Below are positions 56,004 to 64,000 of a stretch of DNA of 64,000 bases, piece by piece. The DNA comes from Thiothrix eikelboomii (GTDB lineage: Bacteria > Pseudomonadota > Gammaproteobacteria > Thiotrichales > Thiotrichaceae). The notes beneath the pieces are model-generated. The model saw nothing but the letters and a program-made list of their open reading frames with translations, was not told where the DNA came from and did no database searches. The translations under genes were made by a program, and so were the position numbers. How positions within the stretch are numbered: position 1 is the stretch's first letter; the number at the start of each line of letters is the position of its first letter. The stretch covers positions 213,632-277,631 of the forward strand of contig NZ_FUYB01000001.1 of the NCBI RefSeq assembly GCF_900167255.1, given 5' to 3'.

Positions 56004-56606
56004 TTACCAACCACCTCGGGCTAACCACTGCTCAACCTGCGGGATACGATCATTCCCCCAAAAATGTTCACCCTCCACCATCACAAATGGTGAACCGAAC
56101 ACACCTTTAGCTAAAGAAGCTTGCACCGCCGTTTTAAAACGCTCTTTGACCGCCTCCGTTTGGATGGCTGCCTCTAGAGCTTGGGCATCAATCCCTTCGG
56201 CACTGGCGATGGCTTTAATATTAGCGACTTGCAACAAATCTTGCCCCTCGGCAAACGCTGCTTTGAAGACCGCTTTTGCAAAGCGTTTGGCCAAGGCGGG
56301 GTCTTGATCCTGCAACCAATAAAAGGCACGCCCTGCCGCCAACGTCGCCCCCGGAAACGTTGCAGGCATCACAAAGGGAACGCCGTCTAAGCGAGCGGTG
56401 CGCGCAAAATCATGCGCTGAATACGCTCCCATCATCGGAATGTCCAGCAAGGGTTTAGACCCGACTGCTTTAAAAGCAGGTCCCAATAAAATGGCATGCC
56501 ACTGCGCTTGGTAGCCATAGCGTTCAGCTATGTCATCAATTTTGTAATGCGCTAAATAACCATAGGGTGAGTAAAAATCAAAATAAAAATCGAGGGTCTT
56601 GGTCAT
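56004..56606 (-). CDS. DsbA-like 2-hydroxychromene-2-carboxylate isomerase family protein
   Basis: The 200-aa product has the kappa-GST/DsbA-like fold: DFYFDFYSPYGYLAHYKI with the catalytic Ser in place of the CxxC motif, WHAILLGPAFKAVGS, a helical insertion, and the C-terminal GVFGSPFVMVEGEHFWGNDRIPQVE with the cis-Pro. The family uses glutathione in isomerisations; the real substrate here is unknown. It starts one base before the acyl-CoA dehydrogenase stop region, as last gene of the ivd operon. Confidence 0.88.
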   Translation of the reverse strand: MTKTLDFYFDFYSPYGYLAHYKIDDIAERYGYQAQWHAILLGPAFKAVGSKPLLDIPMMGAYSAHDFARTARLDGVPFVMPATFPGATLAAGRAFYWLQDQDPALAKRFAKAVFKAAFAEGQDLLQVANIKAIASAEGIDAQALEAAIQTEAVKERFKTAVQASLAKGVFGSPFVMVEGEHFWGNDRIPQVEQWLARGGW

Positions 56607-57743
56607 TTAAACCTCCATTAATTGGCGGGCAATCACCATACGTTGAATATCGCTTGTACCTTCATAAATCTGGGCAACTCGTACATCACGATAAATACGC
56701 TCTACCGGAAAATCATTCAAATATCCATAGCCACCCAAAATTTGCAGAGCCTCTGAACAGACCTTTTCCGCCATTTCTGAAGCAAATAGCTTACCCATAC
56801 AAGCTTGCTTTAAACAGGGCTGGCCTGCATCGCGCAAGCGGGCTGCGTTCAGGACTAACAAACTGGCAGCTTCGAGTTGAGTTGCCATATCCGCTAAACG
56901 AAATGCCACCGCTTGATGCTCAATCAGCGACTTACCAAAACTAGTACGCGCCTGTGCATAGGCTAAAGCTGCCTCATAGGCTGCCCGTGCCATGCCGACA
57001 CATTGGGCAGCAATCCCAATCCGCCCGGCTTCGAGATTACTCAGTGCGATTTTGTAGCCTTCACCTTCTTGACCGAGTAAATGACTGGCTGGAATACGGC
57101 AATCTTCAAAAAAGAGCGCAGCTGTATCTGAGGCATGCTGCCCCATTTTCTTTTCGATGCTAGCGACCTGATAACCCGGATTATCGGTCGGAACGACAAA
57201 GGCACTCAGGCCTTTTTTACCTGCACTTGGATCAGTGACCGCAAATACAATGGCGACTTGGGCATTTTTGCCCGAGGTAATAAACTGTTTACTGCCATTG
57301 ATGCGGTACTGGTCTCCCTCGCGAATTGCACGAGTTTTAATAGCAGCCGCATCTGAACCTGCATGAGACTCGGTTAGACAAAAACACCCCAGTTTTGCAC
57401 CCGAGGCCAAAGGTTTAAGATAAGTTTCTTTGAGGTAATCACTACCGTAACTAAGGAGCGGGCCACACACCACCGAATTTTGCACGCTCAAAATAGTGGA
57501 GCATGCTCCGTCCCCTGCTGCAATCTCTTCAATTGCCAAAGCAAGGGCTACATAACCAAGATTCGAACCACCCCACTCTTCAGGCACAACCATCCCATAT
57601 AAACCCAAATCCCCCATTTCCTTGAGTTGCTGGGTAGGAAAGCTGCTATTGCGATCCCAGTCAGCAGCAAAGGGGGCAACCTTAGCTTGAATATACTGCC
57701 GCACCGTATCCCGAATTAAAATTTGCTCTTCGGTTAGTATCAT
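56607..57743 (-). CDS. Acyl-CoA dehydrogenase
   Basis: FAD enzyme that introduces the alpha-beta double bond into acyl-CoA, passing electrons to ETF. The 378-aa product has LGCFCLTESHAGSDAAAIKT and ITSGKNAQVAIVFAV for FAD binding, QILGGYGYLNDFPVERIYRD, and the catalytic Glu in QIYEGTSDIQRM near residue 363, the position used by short/medium-chain and branched-chain enzymes. It differs in this from the neighbouring isovaleryl-CoA dehydrogenase. Probably acts on a short-chain or 2-methyl branched acyl-CoA; exact substrate not determinable. Confidence 0.92.
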   Translation of the reverse strand: MILTEEQILIRDTVRQYIQAKVAPFAADWDRNSSFPTQQLKEMGDLGLYGMVVPEEWGGSNLGYVALALAIEEIAAGDGACSTILSVQNSVVCGPLLSYGSDYLKETYLKPLASGAKLGCFCLTESHAGSDAAAIKTRAIREGDQYRINGSKQFITSGKNAQVAIVFAVTDPSAGKKGLSAFVVPTDNPGYQVASIEKKMGQHASDTAALFFEDCRIPASHLLGQEGEGYKIALSNLEAGRIGIAAQCVGMARAAYEAALAYAQARTSFGKSLIEHQAVAFRLADMATQLEAASLLVLNAARLRDAGQPCLKQACMGKLFASEMAEKVCSEALQILGGYGYLNDFPVERIYRDVRVAQIYEGTSDIQRMVIARQLMEV

Positions 57744-57803
57744 CTTGAATCCCCTAGCATTTTTATTTTACCCCGCCTCGACAAAGGAAGGGTTGGGAGG
57801 AGT

Positions 57804-58985
57804 TTAAACCAACTCCACGGCAATCGCCGTCGCTTCACCCCCACCAATACACAAGGCGGCAACCCCGCGCTTCAAACCACGTTGTTTTAAAGCTGATAAC
57901 AAGGTCACAATAATTCGCGCTCCCGAAGCCCCAATCGGATGCCCTAGTGCACACGCACCACCATTCACGTTGACTTTCTCATGCGGTAAGTTCAGTGCTT
58001 GCATAGCGGCCATCGTAATCACCGCAAAGGCTTCATTGATTTCATACAGATCAACGCCTTCAGTCGTCCAACTAAGCTTAGCTAACAAGTGCTGAATCGC
58101 GTCAATCGGAGCCGTGGTAAAGAGTGAAGGCTGCTGCGCAAAGGTACTATGGCCTTGAATCACCGCCAAAGGTTTTAAGCCTCGCTGTTGTGCTTCAGAC
58201 TGACGCATTAATACTAAGGCAGCCGCACCATCCGAAATCGAGCTGGAATTGGCTGCTGTTACTGTACCTTCTTTGCGGAAGGCTGGTTTTAACTTCGGAA
58301 TTTTATCAAGTGCCGCTTTATGAGGTTGCTCATCGGTAGTGATTTGGGTTTCACCCTGACGATTTTTTACCCTGACGGCGACAATTTCATCTTTAAATGC
58401 ACCCGTTTCGATGGCAGTTTTAGCTCGAGTGAGTGAAGCTATTGCAAATTTGTCCTGTTGCTCGCGGGTAAAGCCGAATTGATCTGCGCACTCTTCGGCA
58501 TAACTGCCCATTAAACGACCTTGTTCATAAGCATCCTCGAGTCCATCTAGAAACATATGATCTTTGATTTCGCCATGTCCCATGCGTAAACCTGTGCGAG
58601 CTTTGGGCAGGAGATAAGGCGCATTTGACATAGACTCCATCCCCCCCGCAATCATGACCTGATTAGTACCTGCCACTAATAAATCATGGGCGAGCATGGT
58701 GGCTTTCATGCCTGAACCACACATTTTATTCACCGTGGTACAGCCGGCACTCAATGGCAAATGAGCACCCAAAGCGGCTTGGCGGGCAGGTGCTTGGCCT
58801 TGACCTGCGGGTAAGACACAGCCCATGATGACTTCTTGAACTTCTTTGGCATCAATCCCTGCGCGTTCAACGGCACCTTTTATAGCAGCAGCACCTAATT
58901 CAGCAGCGCTTAGACCTGCAAAATCCCCCTGAAATCCCCCCATCGGCGTCCGCACAGCACTAACAATTACCACTGGATCACTCAT
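57804..58985 (-). CDS. Acetyl-CoA C-acyltransferase (thiolase)
   Basis: Degradative or biosynthetic thiolase. The 393-aa product has the nucleophilic Cys in TTVNKMCGSGMKA near residue 88, the NEAFA motif, the GGACALGHPIGASGARI loop with catalytic His, and the second Cys in CIGGGEATA. It resembles AtoB-type acetyl-CoA acetyltransferases, fitting use of acetoacetyl-CoA derived from the HMG-CoA lyase product. Second gene of the ivd operon, 8 bp after ivd. Confidence 0.94.
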   Translation of the reverse strand: MSDPVVIVSAVRTPMGGFQGDFAGLSAAELGAAAIKGAVERAGIDAKEVQEVIMGCVLPAGQGQAPARQAALGAHLPLSAGCTTVNKMCGSGMKATMLAHDLLVAGTNQVMIAGGMESMSNAPYLLPKARTGLRMGHGEIKDHMFLDGLEDAYEQGRLMGSYAEECADQFGFTREQQDKFAIASLTRAKTAIETGAFKDEIVAVRVKNRQGETQITTDEQPHKAALDKIPKLKPAFRKEGTVTAANSSSISDGAAALVLMRQSEAQQRGLKPLAVIQGHSTFAQQPSLFTTAPIDAIQHLLAKLSWTTEGVDLYEINEAFAVITMAAMQALNLPHEKVNVNGGACALGHPIGASGARIIVTLLSALKQRGLKRGVAALCIGGGEATAIAVELV

Positions 58986-58993
58986 GCTGCACC

Positions 58994-60151
58994 TTAACGG
59001 GTTTCATTAAATAATTCGCGCCCAATCAACATACGGCGAATTTCTGAAGTACCTGCACCAATCTCATAGAGTTTAGCATCACGCAATAAGCGTCCAGTCG
59101 GATAGTCATTCATATAGCCATTGCCACCCAAAATCTGAATCGCATCCAATGCCATTTGTGTCGCTTTTTCAGCAGAGTATAAAATTGCCCCCGCCGCATC
59201 TTTTCGGGTAGTTTCGCCCCGATCACAAGCAGCCCCTACTGCATAAACATAAGCTTTGCAGGCATTCAGAGTAGTGTACATGTCGGCCATTTTGCCTTGA
59301 ATCAGTTGAAATTCGCCGATACTTTGCCCAAATTGCTTGCGCTCATGAATATAGGGGATGACCACATCCATACACGCTTGCATAATGCCTAAAGGTCCAC
59401 CGGACAAAACCGCGCGCTCATAATCCAAACCACTCATCAGTACCGCTGTGCCACGCCCGACTTGCCCGAGCACATTCTCTGCCGGCACTTCAACATCCTC
59501 AAAGACTAATTCACCGGTATTTGAGCCACGCATACCCAACTTATCGAGCTTTTGTGCCACTTTAAAACCGAAGCTTTTTTCAACAATAAAAGCCGTCATA
59601 CCTTTCGAACCTGCTTGCGGATCAGTCTTGGCATAAACCACAATCACATCCGCATCAGGGCCATTAGTAATCCACATTTTCGTGCCATTGAGAACATATT
59701 TACCCCCCTGTTTCTCGGCACGCATGCGCATACTGACGACATCCGAACCTGCATTCGGCTCAGACATGGCTAAAGCACCGATATGCTCACCGCTAATCAG
59801 TTTGGGGAGATATTTACGCTTTTGCGCATCAGTTCCATTGCGGTTAATTTGATTCACACACAAATTAGAGTGTGCACCATAACTCAAACCAATCGAGGCG
59901 GAAGCGCGGCTAATCTCTTCCATCGCCACTATATGGGCGAGATAGCCCAGCTCACTGCCACCATAGGCTTCTGGCACGGTAATACCTAGTAAACCCATTT
60001 CGCCCAATTTAGGCCAAAGTTGATTGGGGAATTCATTAGAACGATCCGTTTCAGCAGCAAGGGGGGCGATTTCTTGCGTGGCAAAACTACAGACAGCTTC
60101 ACGTAGCATATCCACGGTACTGCCCAAGTTAAAATTCAAACTAGAACTCAT
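58994..60151 (-). CDS. Isovaleryl-CoA dehydrogenase
   Basis: Oxidises isovaleryl-CoA to 3-methylcrotonyl-CoA, the committed step of leucine degradation (LiuA). The 385-aa product has [37 protein letters not shown], and the catalytic Glu in the IVD-specific place ([19 protein letters not shown] near residue 248), while the C-terminal site used by other family members is Gly ([12 protein letters not shown]). That exchange is diagnostic. First gene of its operon, preceded by a LiuR-type operator. Confidence 0.95.
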   Translation of the reverse strand: MSSSLNFNLGSTVDMLREAVCSFATQEIAPLAAETDRSNEFPNQLWPKLGEMGLLGITVPEAYGGSELGYLAHIVAMEEISRASASIGLSYGAHSNLCVNQINRNGTDAQKRKYLPKLISGEHIGALAMSEPNAGSDVVSMRMRAEKQGGKYVLNGTKMWITNGPDADVIVVYAKTDPQAGSKGMTAFIVEKSFGFKVAQKLDKLGMRGSNTGELVFEDVEVPAENVLGQVGRGTAVLMSGLDYERAVLSGGPLGIMQACMDVVIPYIHERKQFGQSIGEFQLIQGKMADMYTTLNACKAYVYAVGAACDRGETTRKDAAGAILYSAEKATQMALDAIQILGGNGYMNDYPTGRLLRDAKLYEIGAGTSEIRRMLIGRELFNETR

Positions 60152-60194
60152 GGTGCTAAGCTCCTCCTCAGTTTAGGTAGGCAAATTAGCTTAG

Positions 60195-60223
60195 ATAGTA
60201 AATTACGTTTACGTAAACGTCAA
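60195..60223 (-). promoter_or_regulatory. LiuR-type operator overlapping the ivd promoter
   Basis: A palindrome centred in 60203-60223 (TTACGTTTACG / TAAACGTCAA) matches the mccB-side operator. On the minus strand TTGACG (60218-60223) is followed after 17 bases by TACTAT (60195-60200), the same -35/-10 geometry as at 49482-49510. Confidence 0.85.
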
Positions 60224-60345
60224 TAAAAGACTCTAGCTAAACACTAGTGATGACAGTGCTAATAATTAGCCAATAAAAATTACAAAACGATATTAATTTT
60301 GTACTAAAATACTAAAAACTACTTAAAAATAGGTATTCAACTAAT

Positions 60346-61536
60346 ATGATTTCACCACTTTTATCTCTTTCTAATCAAATCAGGACGCAGAAGCTACCGG
60401 ATTATCGGCGGTTTTTGTTACAGCAAATCGATTTTTCCCAGCGTTTGATCGGTGTTATGGGCGCACGTGGGGCGGGCAAAACCACGTTATTGCTGCAATA
60501 CTTGAAGTCGGTGACGCGGGAAATCAAGGTGTTGTATGTGATTGCGGATCATCCTTTGGTCGGGCAGTACGGCTTGTTTGCGATTGCTGACGAGTTTCAG
60601 AAAATCGGCGGTGAATTGCTTATCATCGACGAAATCCATAAATGCCCACACTTCGAGCGCGATTTAAAACTGATTTTTGACAGTTTTTTTAGTCTGAAGG
60701 TCATTTTTACGGGGTCTTCCGCCACCGCGATTGATAATGCCAAAGCGGATTTGAGCCGTCGCGCCATGTTGTACCACTTGCCCGTGTTGTCATTCCGCGA
60801 GTTTCTAGAGCTGGAAACGGGGGCTAGTTTTGAGGCGCTTCCATTAGCAACTTTGTTGCAAGAGCATGTAGCTTTAGCAATGGAAATCGTCAGTTGCATC
60901 AAACCATTAGCCTATTTGCCTGCGTATCTGGAACATGGTGCATACCCGTTTTACCGTGAGGCAGGTCCGACTTATTTGCCGCGTTTGTTGAATGCGTCGA
61001 TGCAAGTGATCGAGATGGACATCCCTGCACTGTACCCGATTGATCACGACAAAGTGAACGCCTTGAAAAAGCTGATGGTTATGTTGTGCCAAAGCGAACC
61101 TTACGACATTAATATTTCCAAGCTGGCGGGCGCGGTGGAACTCAATCAGAAAACTCTCTACAAATACCTCGGTTTGTTGCAGGCGGCGGGTTTGTTGCGT
61201 TTATTGGGGGCAAAATCCAGCGGGGCCAGCATTATTTCCAAGCCAGAAAAATTGTATTTGGATAATTCCAACTTGTTTGCCATTTTTTGCAATCAGCCGA
61301 AAGCAGGTACGGTGCGCGAGACGTTTTTTGCTTCAATGCTGTCTTACCAACACAGCCTGAATTACCCCAAAAGCGGAGATTTTCTGGTGGATGAGCAGTA
61401 TGTGTTTGAAATCGGCGGCAAATCCAAAACCAAGCAACAAATCAAAACCGAAACGGCGGCATGGGTAGTAGCGGATGGGCTGGAAATTGGGGTAGAGGAG
61501 AAAATTCCGCTGTGGCTGTTTGGGTTTGTGTATTGA
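60346..61536 (+). CDS. AAA_14/DUF4143 family ATPase
   Basis: The 396-aa product has Walker A GARGAGKT at residues 39-46, Walker B LLIIDE at 90-95, a sensor-like VIFTGSSAT, and a C-terminal winged-helix plus DUF4143 region ending in a nuclease-like FEIGGKSKTKQQIKTE segment. These ATPases are common, variable accessory genes of unknown function. It sits alone between the ivd promoter and the DUF1501 gene, and its G-rich codon choices look somewhat different from its neighbours, so horizontal acquisition is possible. Confidence 0.88.
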   Translation: MISPLLSLSNQIRTQKLPDYRRFLLQQIDFSQRLIGVMGARGAGKTTLLLQYLKSVTREIKVLYVIADHPLVGQYGLFAIADEFQKIGGELLIIDEIHKCPHFERDLKLIFDSFFSLKVIFTGSSATAIDNAKADLSRRAMLYHLPVLSFREFLELETGASFEALPLATLLQEHVALAMEIVSCIKPLAYLPAYLEHGAYPFYREAGPTYLPRLLNASMQVIEMDIPALYPIDHDKVNALKKLMVMLCQSEPYDINISKLAGAVELNQKTLYKYLGLLQAAGLLRLLGAKSSGASIISKPEKLYLDNSNLFAIFCNQPKAGTVRETFFASMLSYQHSLNYPKSGDFLVDEQYVFEIGGKSKTKQQIKTETAAWVVADGLEIGVEEKIPLWLFGFVY

Positions 61537-61600
61537 GTTGAGGTCTATTGGTTCACACAGCAGTTCTGCTGTGGCAGATGCACATCCACCACGAGCAGCA

Positions 61601-61744
61601 TCATTTATCTGTTTGAGCGAAATGCTTATCCAGCTCAAGTACTGCCAAACCAGCGGCGACATTACCACGCGCTGCGCGTAGACGAAAGCGGGCTTCTGCA
61701 TCCACAGTTGCTATCCGAATCAATACAAATTTATATGCGGTCAC
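61601..61744 (-). CDS. Small ORF or gene remnant downstream of the DUF1501 gene
   Basis: A 47-codon frame from GTG 61744 reads TAYKFVLIRIATVDAEARFR and LRAARGNVAAGLAVLELD, with an amphipathic, protein-like composition. It starts 12 bases after the DUF1501 stop. I do not recognise it; it could be a small gene, the tail of a lost gene or chance. Confidence 0.25.
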   Translation of the reverse strand: MTAYKFVLIRIATVDAEARFRLRAARGNVAAGLAVLELDKHFAQTDK

Positions 61745-61755
61745 TTCAATCAGTA

Positions 61756-62994
61756 TTAAGCCATAAACCCCCGCAGCTGCGGCGTATAACCCGGCAGTAT
61801 CTGTGCCAGTGCATGGTTAGCAAAATGCTTACTCAGTATCTCGGCAAACACATCCCGAAAATCCACGCTATGGGCTAAATAGCGCTGCAAATACAGCTTA
61901 TCTTTAGCCAAACCCGGCCAAGTGCCATAGATGCCACCTTTAACGCTGCCGCCGACTGCAAACCAAGCCGAAGCATTGCCATGATCAGTACCACCACTGC
62001 CGTTCTCTTCAGCGGTGCGGCCAAACTCGGTCATGGTTGAAACCAGTACGTTTTGCATAGTCGTGCCTAAATCTAAACAGAAAGCGGCAATCCCATCCGC
62101 AAAATTTTTCAATAAATTGGCTTGTGAACCCAAGGCTCCCCCCTGTGCGCTATGAGTATCCCAACCGCCTAAATCAATGGCGGCCACTTCCAAACCGACG
62201 CCTTGTTTAATTAATTGTGCGGTTTGCTGTAATTGACTACCAAATAAATTTGCCGGATACACCGCCGCATTCGCGGGTCGATAGGCTTTCGGGTCAATTT
62301 GCCGGGTAAGATCCAAATCTCTTAATAAAGTCTGCCCTGTTTGCTGTAAAAGTTTCGCATAGGGATTACTATCCTGCGGGTGCTGGGCATACACTGTGTT
62401 TAAACGCGAACTTAAACGCATTTCCTCAGTATCACTTAAACCTAAATCAAAATTGGCTAAATCCCGCAACGAGGAGACGGCTACACTCCCGCGCAAGGAC
62501 TGCGCTAGTTCATTCCCAAAACCCACTCCACGCATACCGCTGCTATTCATCGAGCTAGCCAAATGTCGATTCATCCAACCCTCTAAATCACTACGAATCG
62601 CACCGCTTTCAATAAAATGCTGGCTATCAAAATGTGATAAAGAAGCCTGTGGATAATGCACCGCAGGAAAAACCGCTAATTGTTGCTGCTGATATAAACG
62701 CTGTAAACCTTGCATGGCTGGATGCAAACCAAAATAGCCATTCAAATCTAAAGCACCATTGACTTGTCCTGGGGGTGCAATCGCAATCGTTGGGCGCAAC
62801 CGATAATAATCATTATCAGCATAGGGTACGACCACATTTAAACCATCACAGCCGCCACGCTGGAAAATCACCACCAGCGTTTTGGGGGCAGCGGCAGCTT
62901 GGGCAGCCTTTAGGCGGAAGGAATCATCTAATAACCAAGCACTACCCGCTAAAGAGGAAGAGCACATTAGCTTGAGAAAATCACGTCGTTGCAT
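61756..62994 (-). CDS. DUF1501 family secreted protein
   Basis: The 412-aa product starts with a twin-arginine-like signal (MQRRDFLKLMCSSSLAGSAW), so it is probably exported folded by Tat. It has the DUF1501 pattern: LVVIFQRGGCDGLNVVVPY, HPAMQGLQRLYQQQQLAVFPAVHYP, IDLGGWDTHSAQGG, VSTMTEFGRTAEENGSGGTDHG and GIYGTWPGL, an alkaline-phosphatase-like fold with metal-binding Asp/His. Function is not established. Paired with the DUF1800 gene 19 bp upstream, as in many genomes. Confidence 0.9.
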   Translation of the reverse strand: MQRRDFLKLMCSSSLAGSAWLLDDSFRLKAAQAAAAPKTLVVIFQRGGCDGLNVVVPYADNDYYRLRPTIAIAPPGQVNGALDLNGYFGLHPAMQGLQRLYQQQQLAVFPAVHYPQASLSHFDSQHFIESGAIRSDLEGWMNRHLASSMNSSGMRGVGFGNELAQSLRGSVAVSSLRDLANFDLGLSDTEEMRLSSRLNTVYAQHPQDSNPYAKLLQQTGQTLLRDLDLTRQIDPKAYRPANAAVYPANLFGSQLQQTAQLIKQGVGLEVAAIDLGGWDTHSAQGGALGSQANLLKNFADGIAAFCLDLGTTMQNVLVSTMTEFGRTAEENGSGGTDHGNASAWFAVGGSVKGGIYGTWPGLAKDKLYLQRYLAHSVDFRDVFAEILSKHFANHALAQILPGYTPQLRGFMA

Positions 62995-63013
62995 GGTTCT
63001 ATCCTTATTCTTA

Positions 63014-64000
63014 TTATTGGTAGTTACCGGCTGGATAACTTAATACAGTGGATAACATCGCTTTTAAGCGCGTATTGGCATTGGCGGCCTCTAAATCAAA
63101 AGCCGTTTCTGCATTTAAAATATCAAAGGCTGTTTGCCATTCCACAGTGCTATAGTGGTTATTCATCAACAGATCAAAACTCTCTGCCAAAATACTCTCG
63201 GTCGTTAAAGCTCCACGACTACGGAAGAAGGCCACTGGATCGAGCTGGATACCCGAGACATTGCCGGCAACTAAGCGGTTTACAAAGCGAATGCGCTCCT
63301 GTAATAAACCCGTGCTAATCCAATCATCACCTGTTTCTGACCAACCTGTAGGCACTGGATTACGGTGCAAACTTAAGCCCATGCGTCTAACTTCATCCAC
63401 TAAACCCTCGGTACTGACTTGCCCTGCAAACGCACGCACCGCCGCGACCCCAAACTCGACTGGAGTACGGAATTTACTATTGAAATGATCTTCTGCATGG
63501 AATTCGGGAGCCGTTAAGATCGTCCGCAGTACCTGAGCGATTTGATCGGCTTGGCTAGCGGTATTGATAAAGGTCGCAGAACAGCGTTGGAGTAAAGCAT
63601 CCACCGGTTGATCACTCACAAACAGGGTAATCAGTTTAGAGCAAATAAATTTAGCAGTCGCGGGATGGCGCGCCAAAAAGCGCAAGGCTTGCTCGCCCTC
63701 TTCCACCCCGCCGCCTTTAATCGTTTGCCCCCAGAACACTTTATCCATAGCATTATGTTGAGCTGCATTAAAATAAAAAGCATCATTCTGGACTTGCCAA
63801 CCGGTGAAAATTTCCGCTAAGACCTCCACTTCACGTTGTGAATACCCACCTTTGACACCAACCGTATGCAGCTCCAAAACTTCACGGGCATAGTTTTCAT
63901 TAGCATTGGCTTTAAGATTGGCAATATTATCCAAATAGATCAACATGGCGGGGCTTTGCGCACTACTTAGCAGCAAATTATAGAAACTACCTAAGGCATT
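63014..64000 (-). CDS. DUF1800 domain protein, C-terminal part
   Basis: The gene enters from the right edge of the window; the last ~328 codons are present, beginning in frame with NALGSFYNLLLSS. DUF1800 hallmarks are AMLIYLDNIANLKANANENY, AREVLELHTVGVKGGYSQREV, EIFTGWQVQ and PVPTGWSETGDDWIST. Partner of DUF1501; the pair is co-transcribed. Function unknown. Confidence 0.9.
   Translation of the reverse strand, partial: NALGSFYNLLLSSAQSPAMLIYLDNIANLKANANENYAREVLELHTVGVKGGYSQREVEVLAEIFTGWQVQNDAFYFNAAQHNAMDKVFWGQTIKGGGVEEGEQALRFLARHPATAKFICSKLITLFVSDQPVDALLQRCSATFINTASQADQIAQVLRTILTAPEFHAEDHFNSKFRTPVEFGVAAVRAFAGQVSTEGLVDEVRRMGLSLHRNPVPTGWSETGDDWISTGLLQERIRFVNRLVAGNVSGIQLDPVAFFRSRGALTTESILAESFDLLMNNHYSTVEWQTAFDILNAETAFDLEAANANTRLKAMLSTVLSYPAGNYQ

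Noticed and set aside
61556-61573. Hairpin CACAGCAG/CTGCTGTG after the DUF4143 gene as a terminator
   Set aside because: The stem is good but there is no T-run on either strand, so I could not support the call.

Overview
The window looks like a chromosomal segment of a gammaproteobacterium, most plausibly a Thiothrix-like member of the Thiotrichales (inference). The evidence is a gammaproteobacterial division/cell-wall cluster next to a class A RNase P RNA, surE-pcm, arsC-wrbA-DUF2069, divergent rpiA/ilvA, and a leucine-degradation regulon with LiuR-type operators. No rRNA, tRNA, CRISPR array or intact transposase was seen.

Layout. 1-7782 (minus): dcw cluster mraZ-rsmH-ftsL-ftsI-murE-murF-mraY-murD (murD cut by the window edge), with a MraZ operator array upstream. 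8121-8487 (minus): rnpB. 8494-9299: decayed accessory DNA, an Rhs/polymorphic-toxin remnant and a broken Rpn-type PD-(D/E)XK nuclease gene. 9493-14822: DUF3455 protein, a frameshifted FKBP lipoprotein gene, Smr protein, surE, pcm, a His-rich LysM lipoprotein and a TlpA-like thioredoxin.

15163-35890 (minus) is the most unusual region: five secreted proteins built from shared parts. A ~175-residue N-terminal module occurs in three neighbours (708, 1118 and 194 aa; in the last it stands alone). A ~257-residue C-terminal module with two dockerin-like loops ends three proteins (1118, 4364 and 304 aa; in the last it is almost the whole protein). The 4364-aa protein adds four GEVED domains, SdrD-B-like domains, a VWA domain, two beta-helix regions and cadherin-like domains. 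The 708-aa protein ends in an IPTL-CTERM-like sorting tail. I infer a multi-component surface or matrix assembly.

36102-42921: arsC-wrbA-DUF2069 operon, a secreted reprolysin-like metalloprotease translationally coupled to a small lipoprotein gene, rpiA, ilvA and a YbaY-like protein. 43277-43813: relic of a diversity-generating retroelement, a template/variable-repeat-like segment followed by a reverse-transcriptase gene truncated before its catalytic motifs.

43900-60223: leucine/isovalerate catabolism in two minus-strand operons (mccB-mccA-HMG-CoA lyase-DUF2889-thioesterase, and ivd-thiolase-acyl-CoA dehydrogenase-DsbA-like). Each is preceded by a LiuR-type palindrome inside a promoter of identical geometry. 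Between them lies a tricarboxylate transporter operon (tctCBA), divergent from the two-component pair tctDE and a substrate-binding protein gene. 60346-64000: a DUF4143 ATPase, then DUF1501 and (partial) DUF1800 genes.
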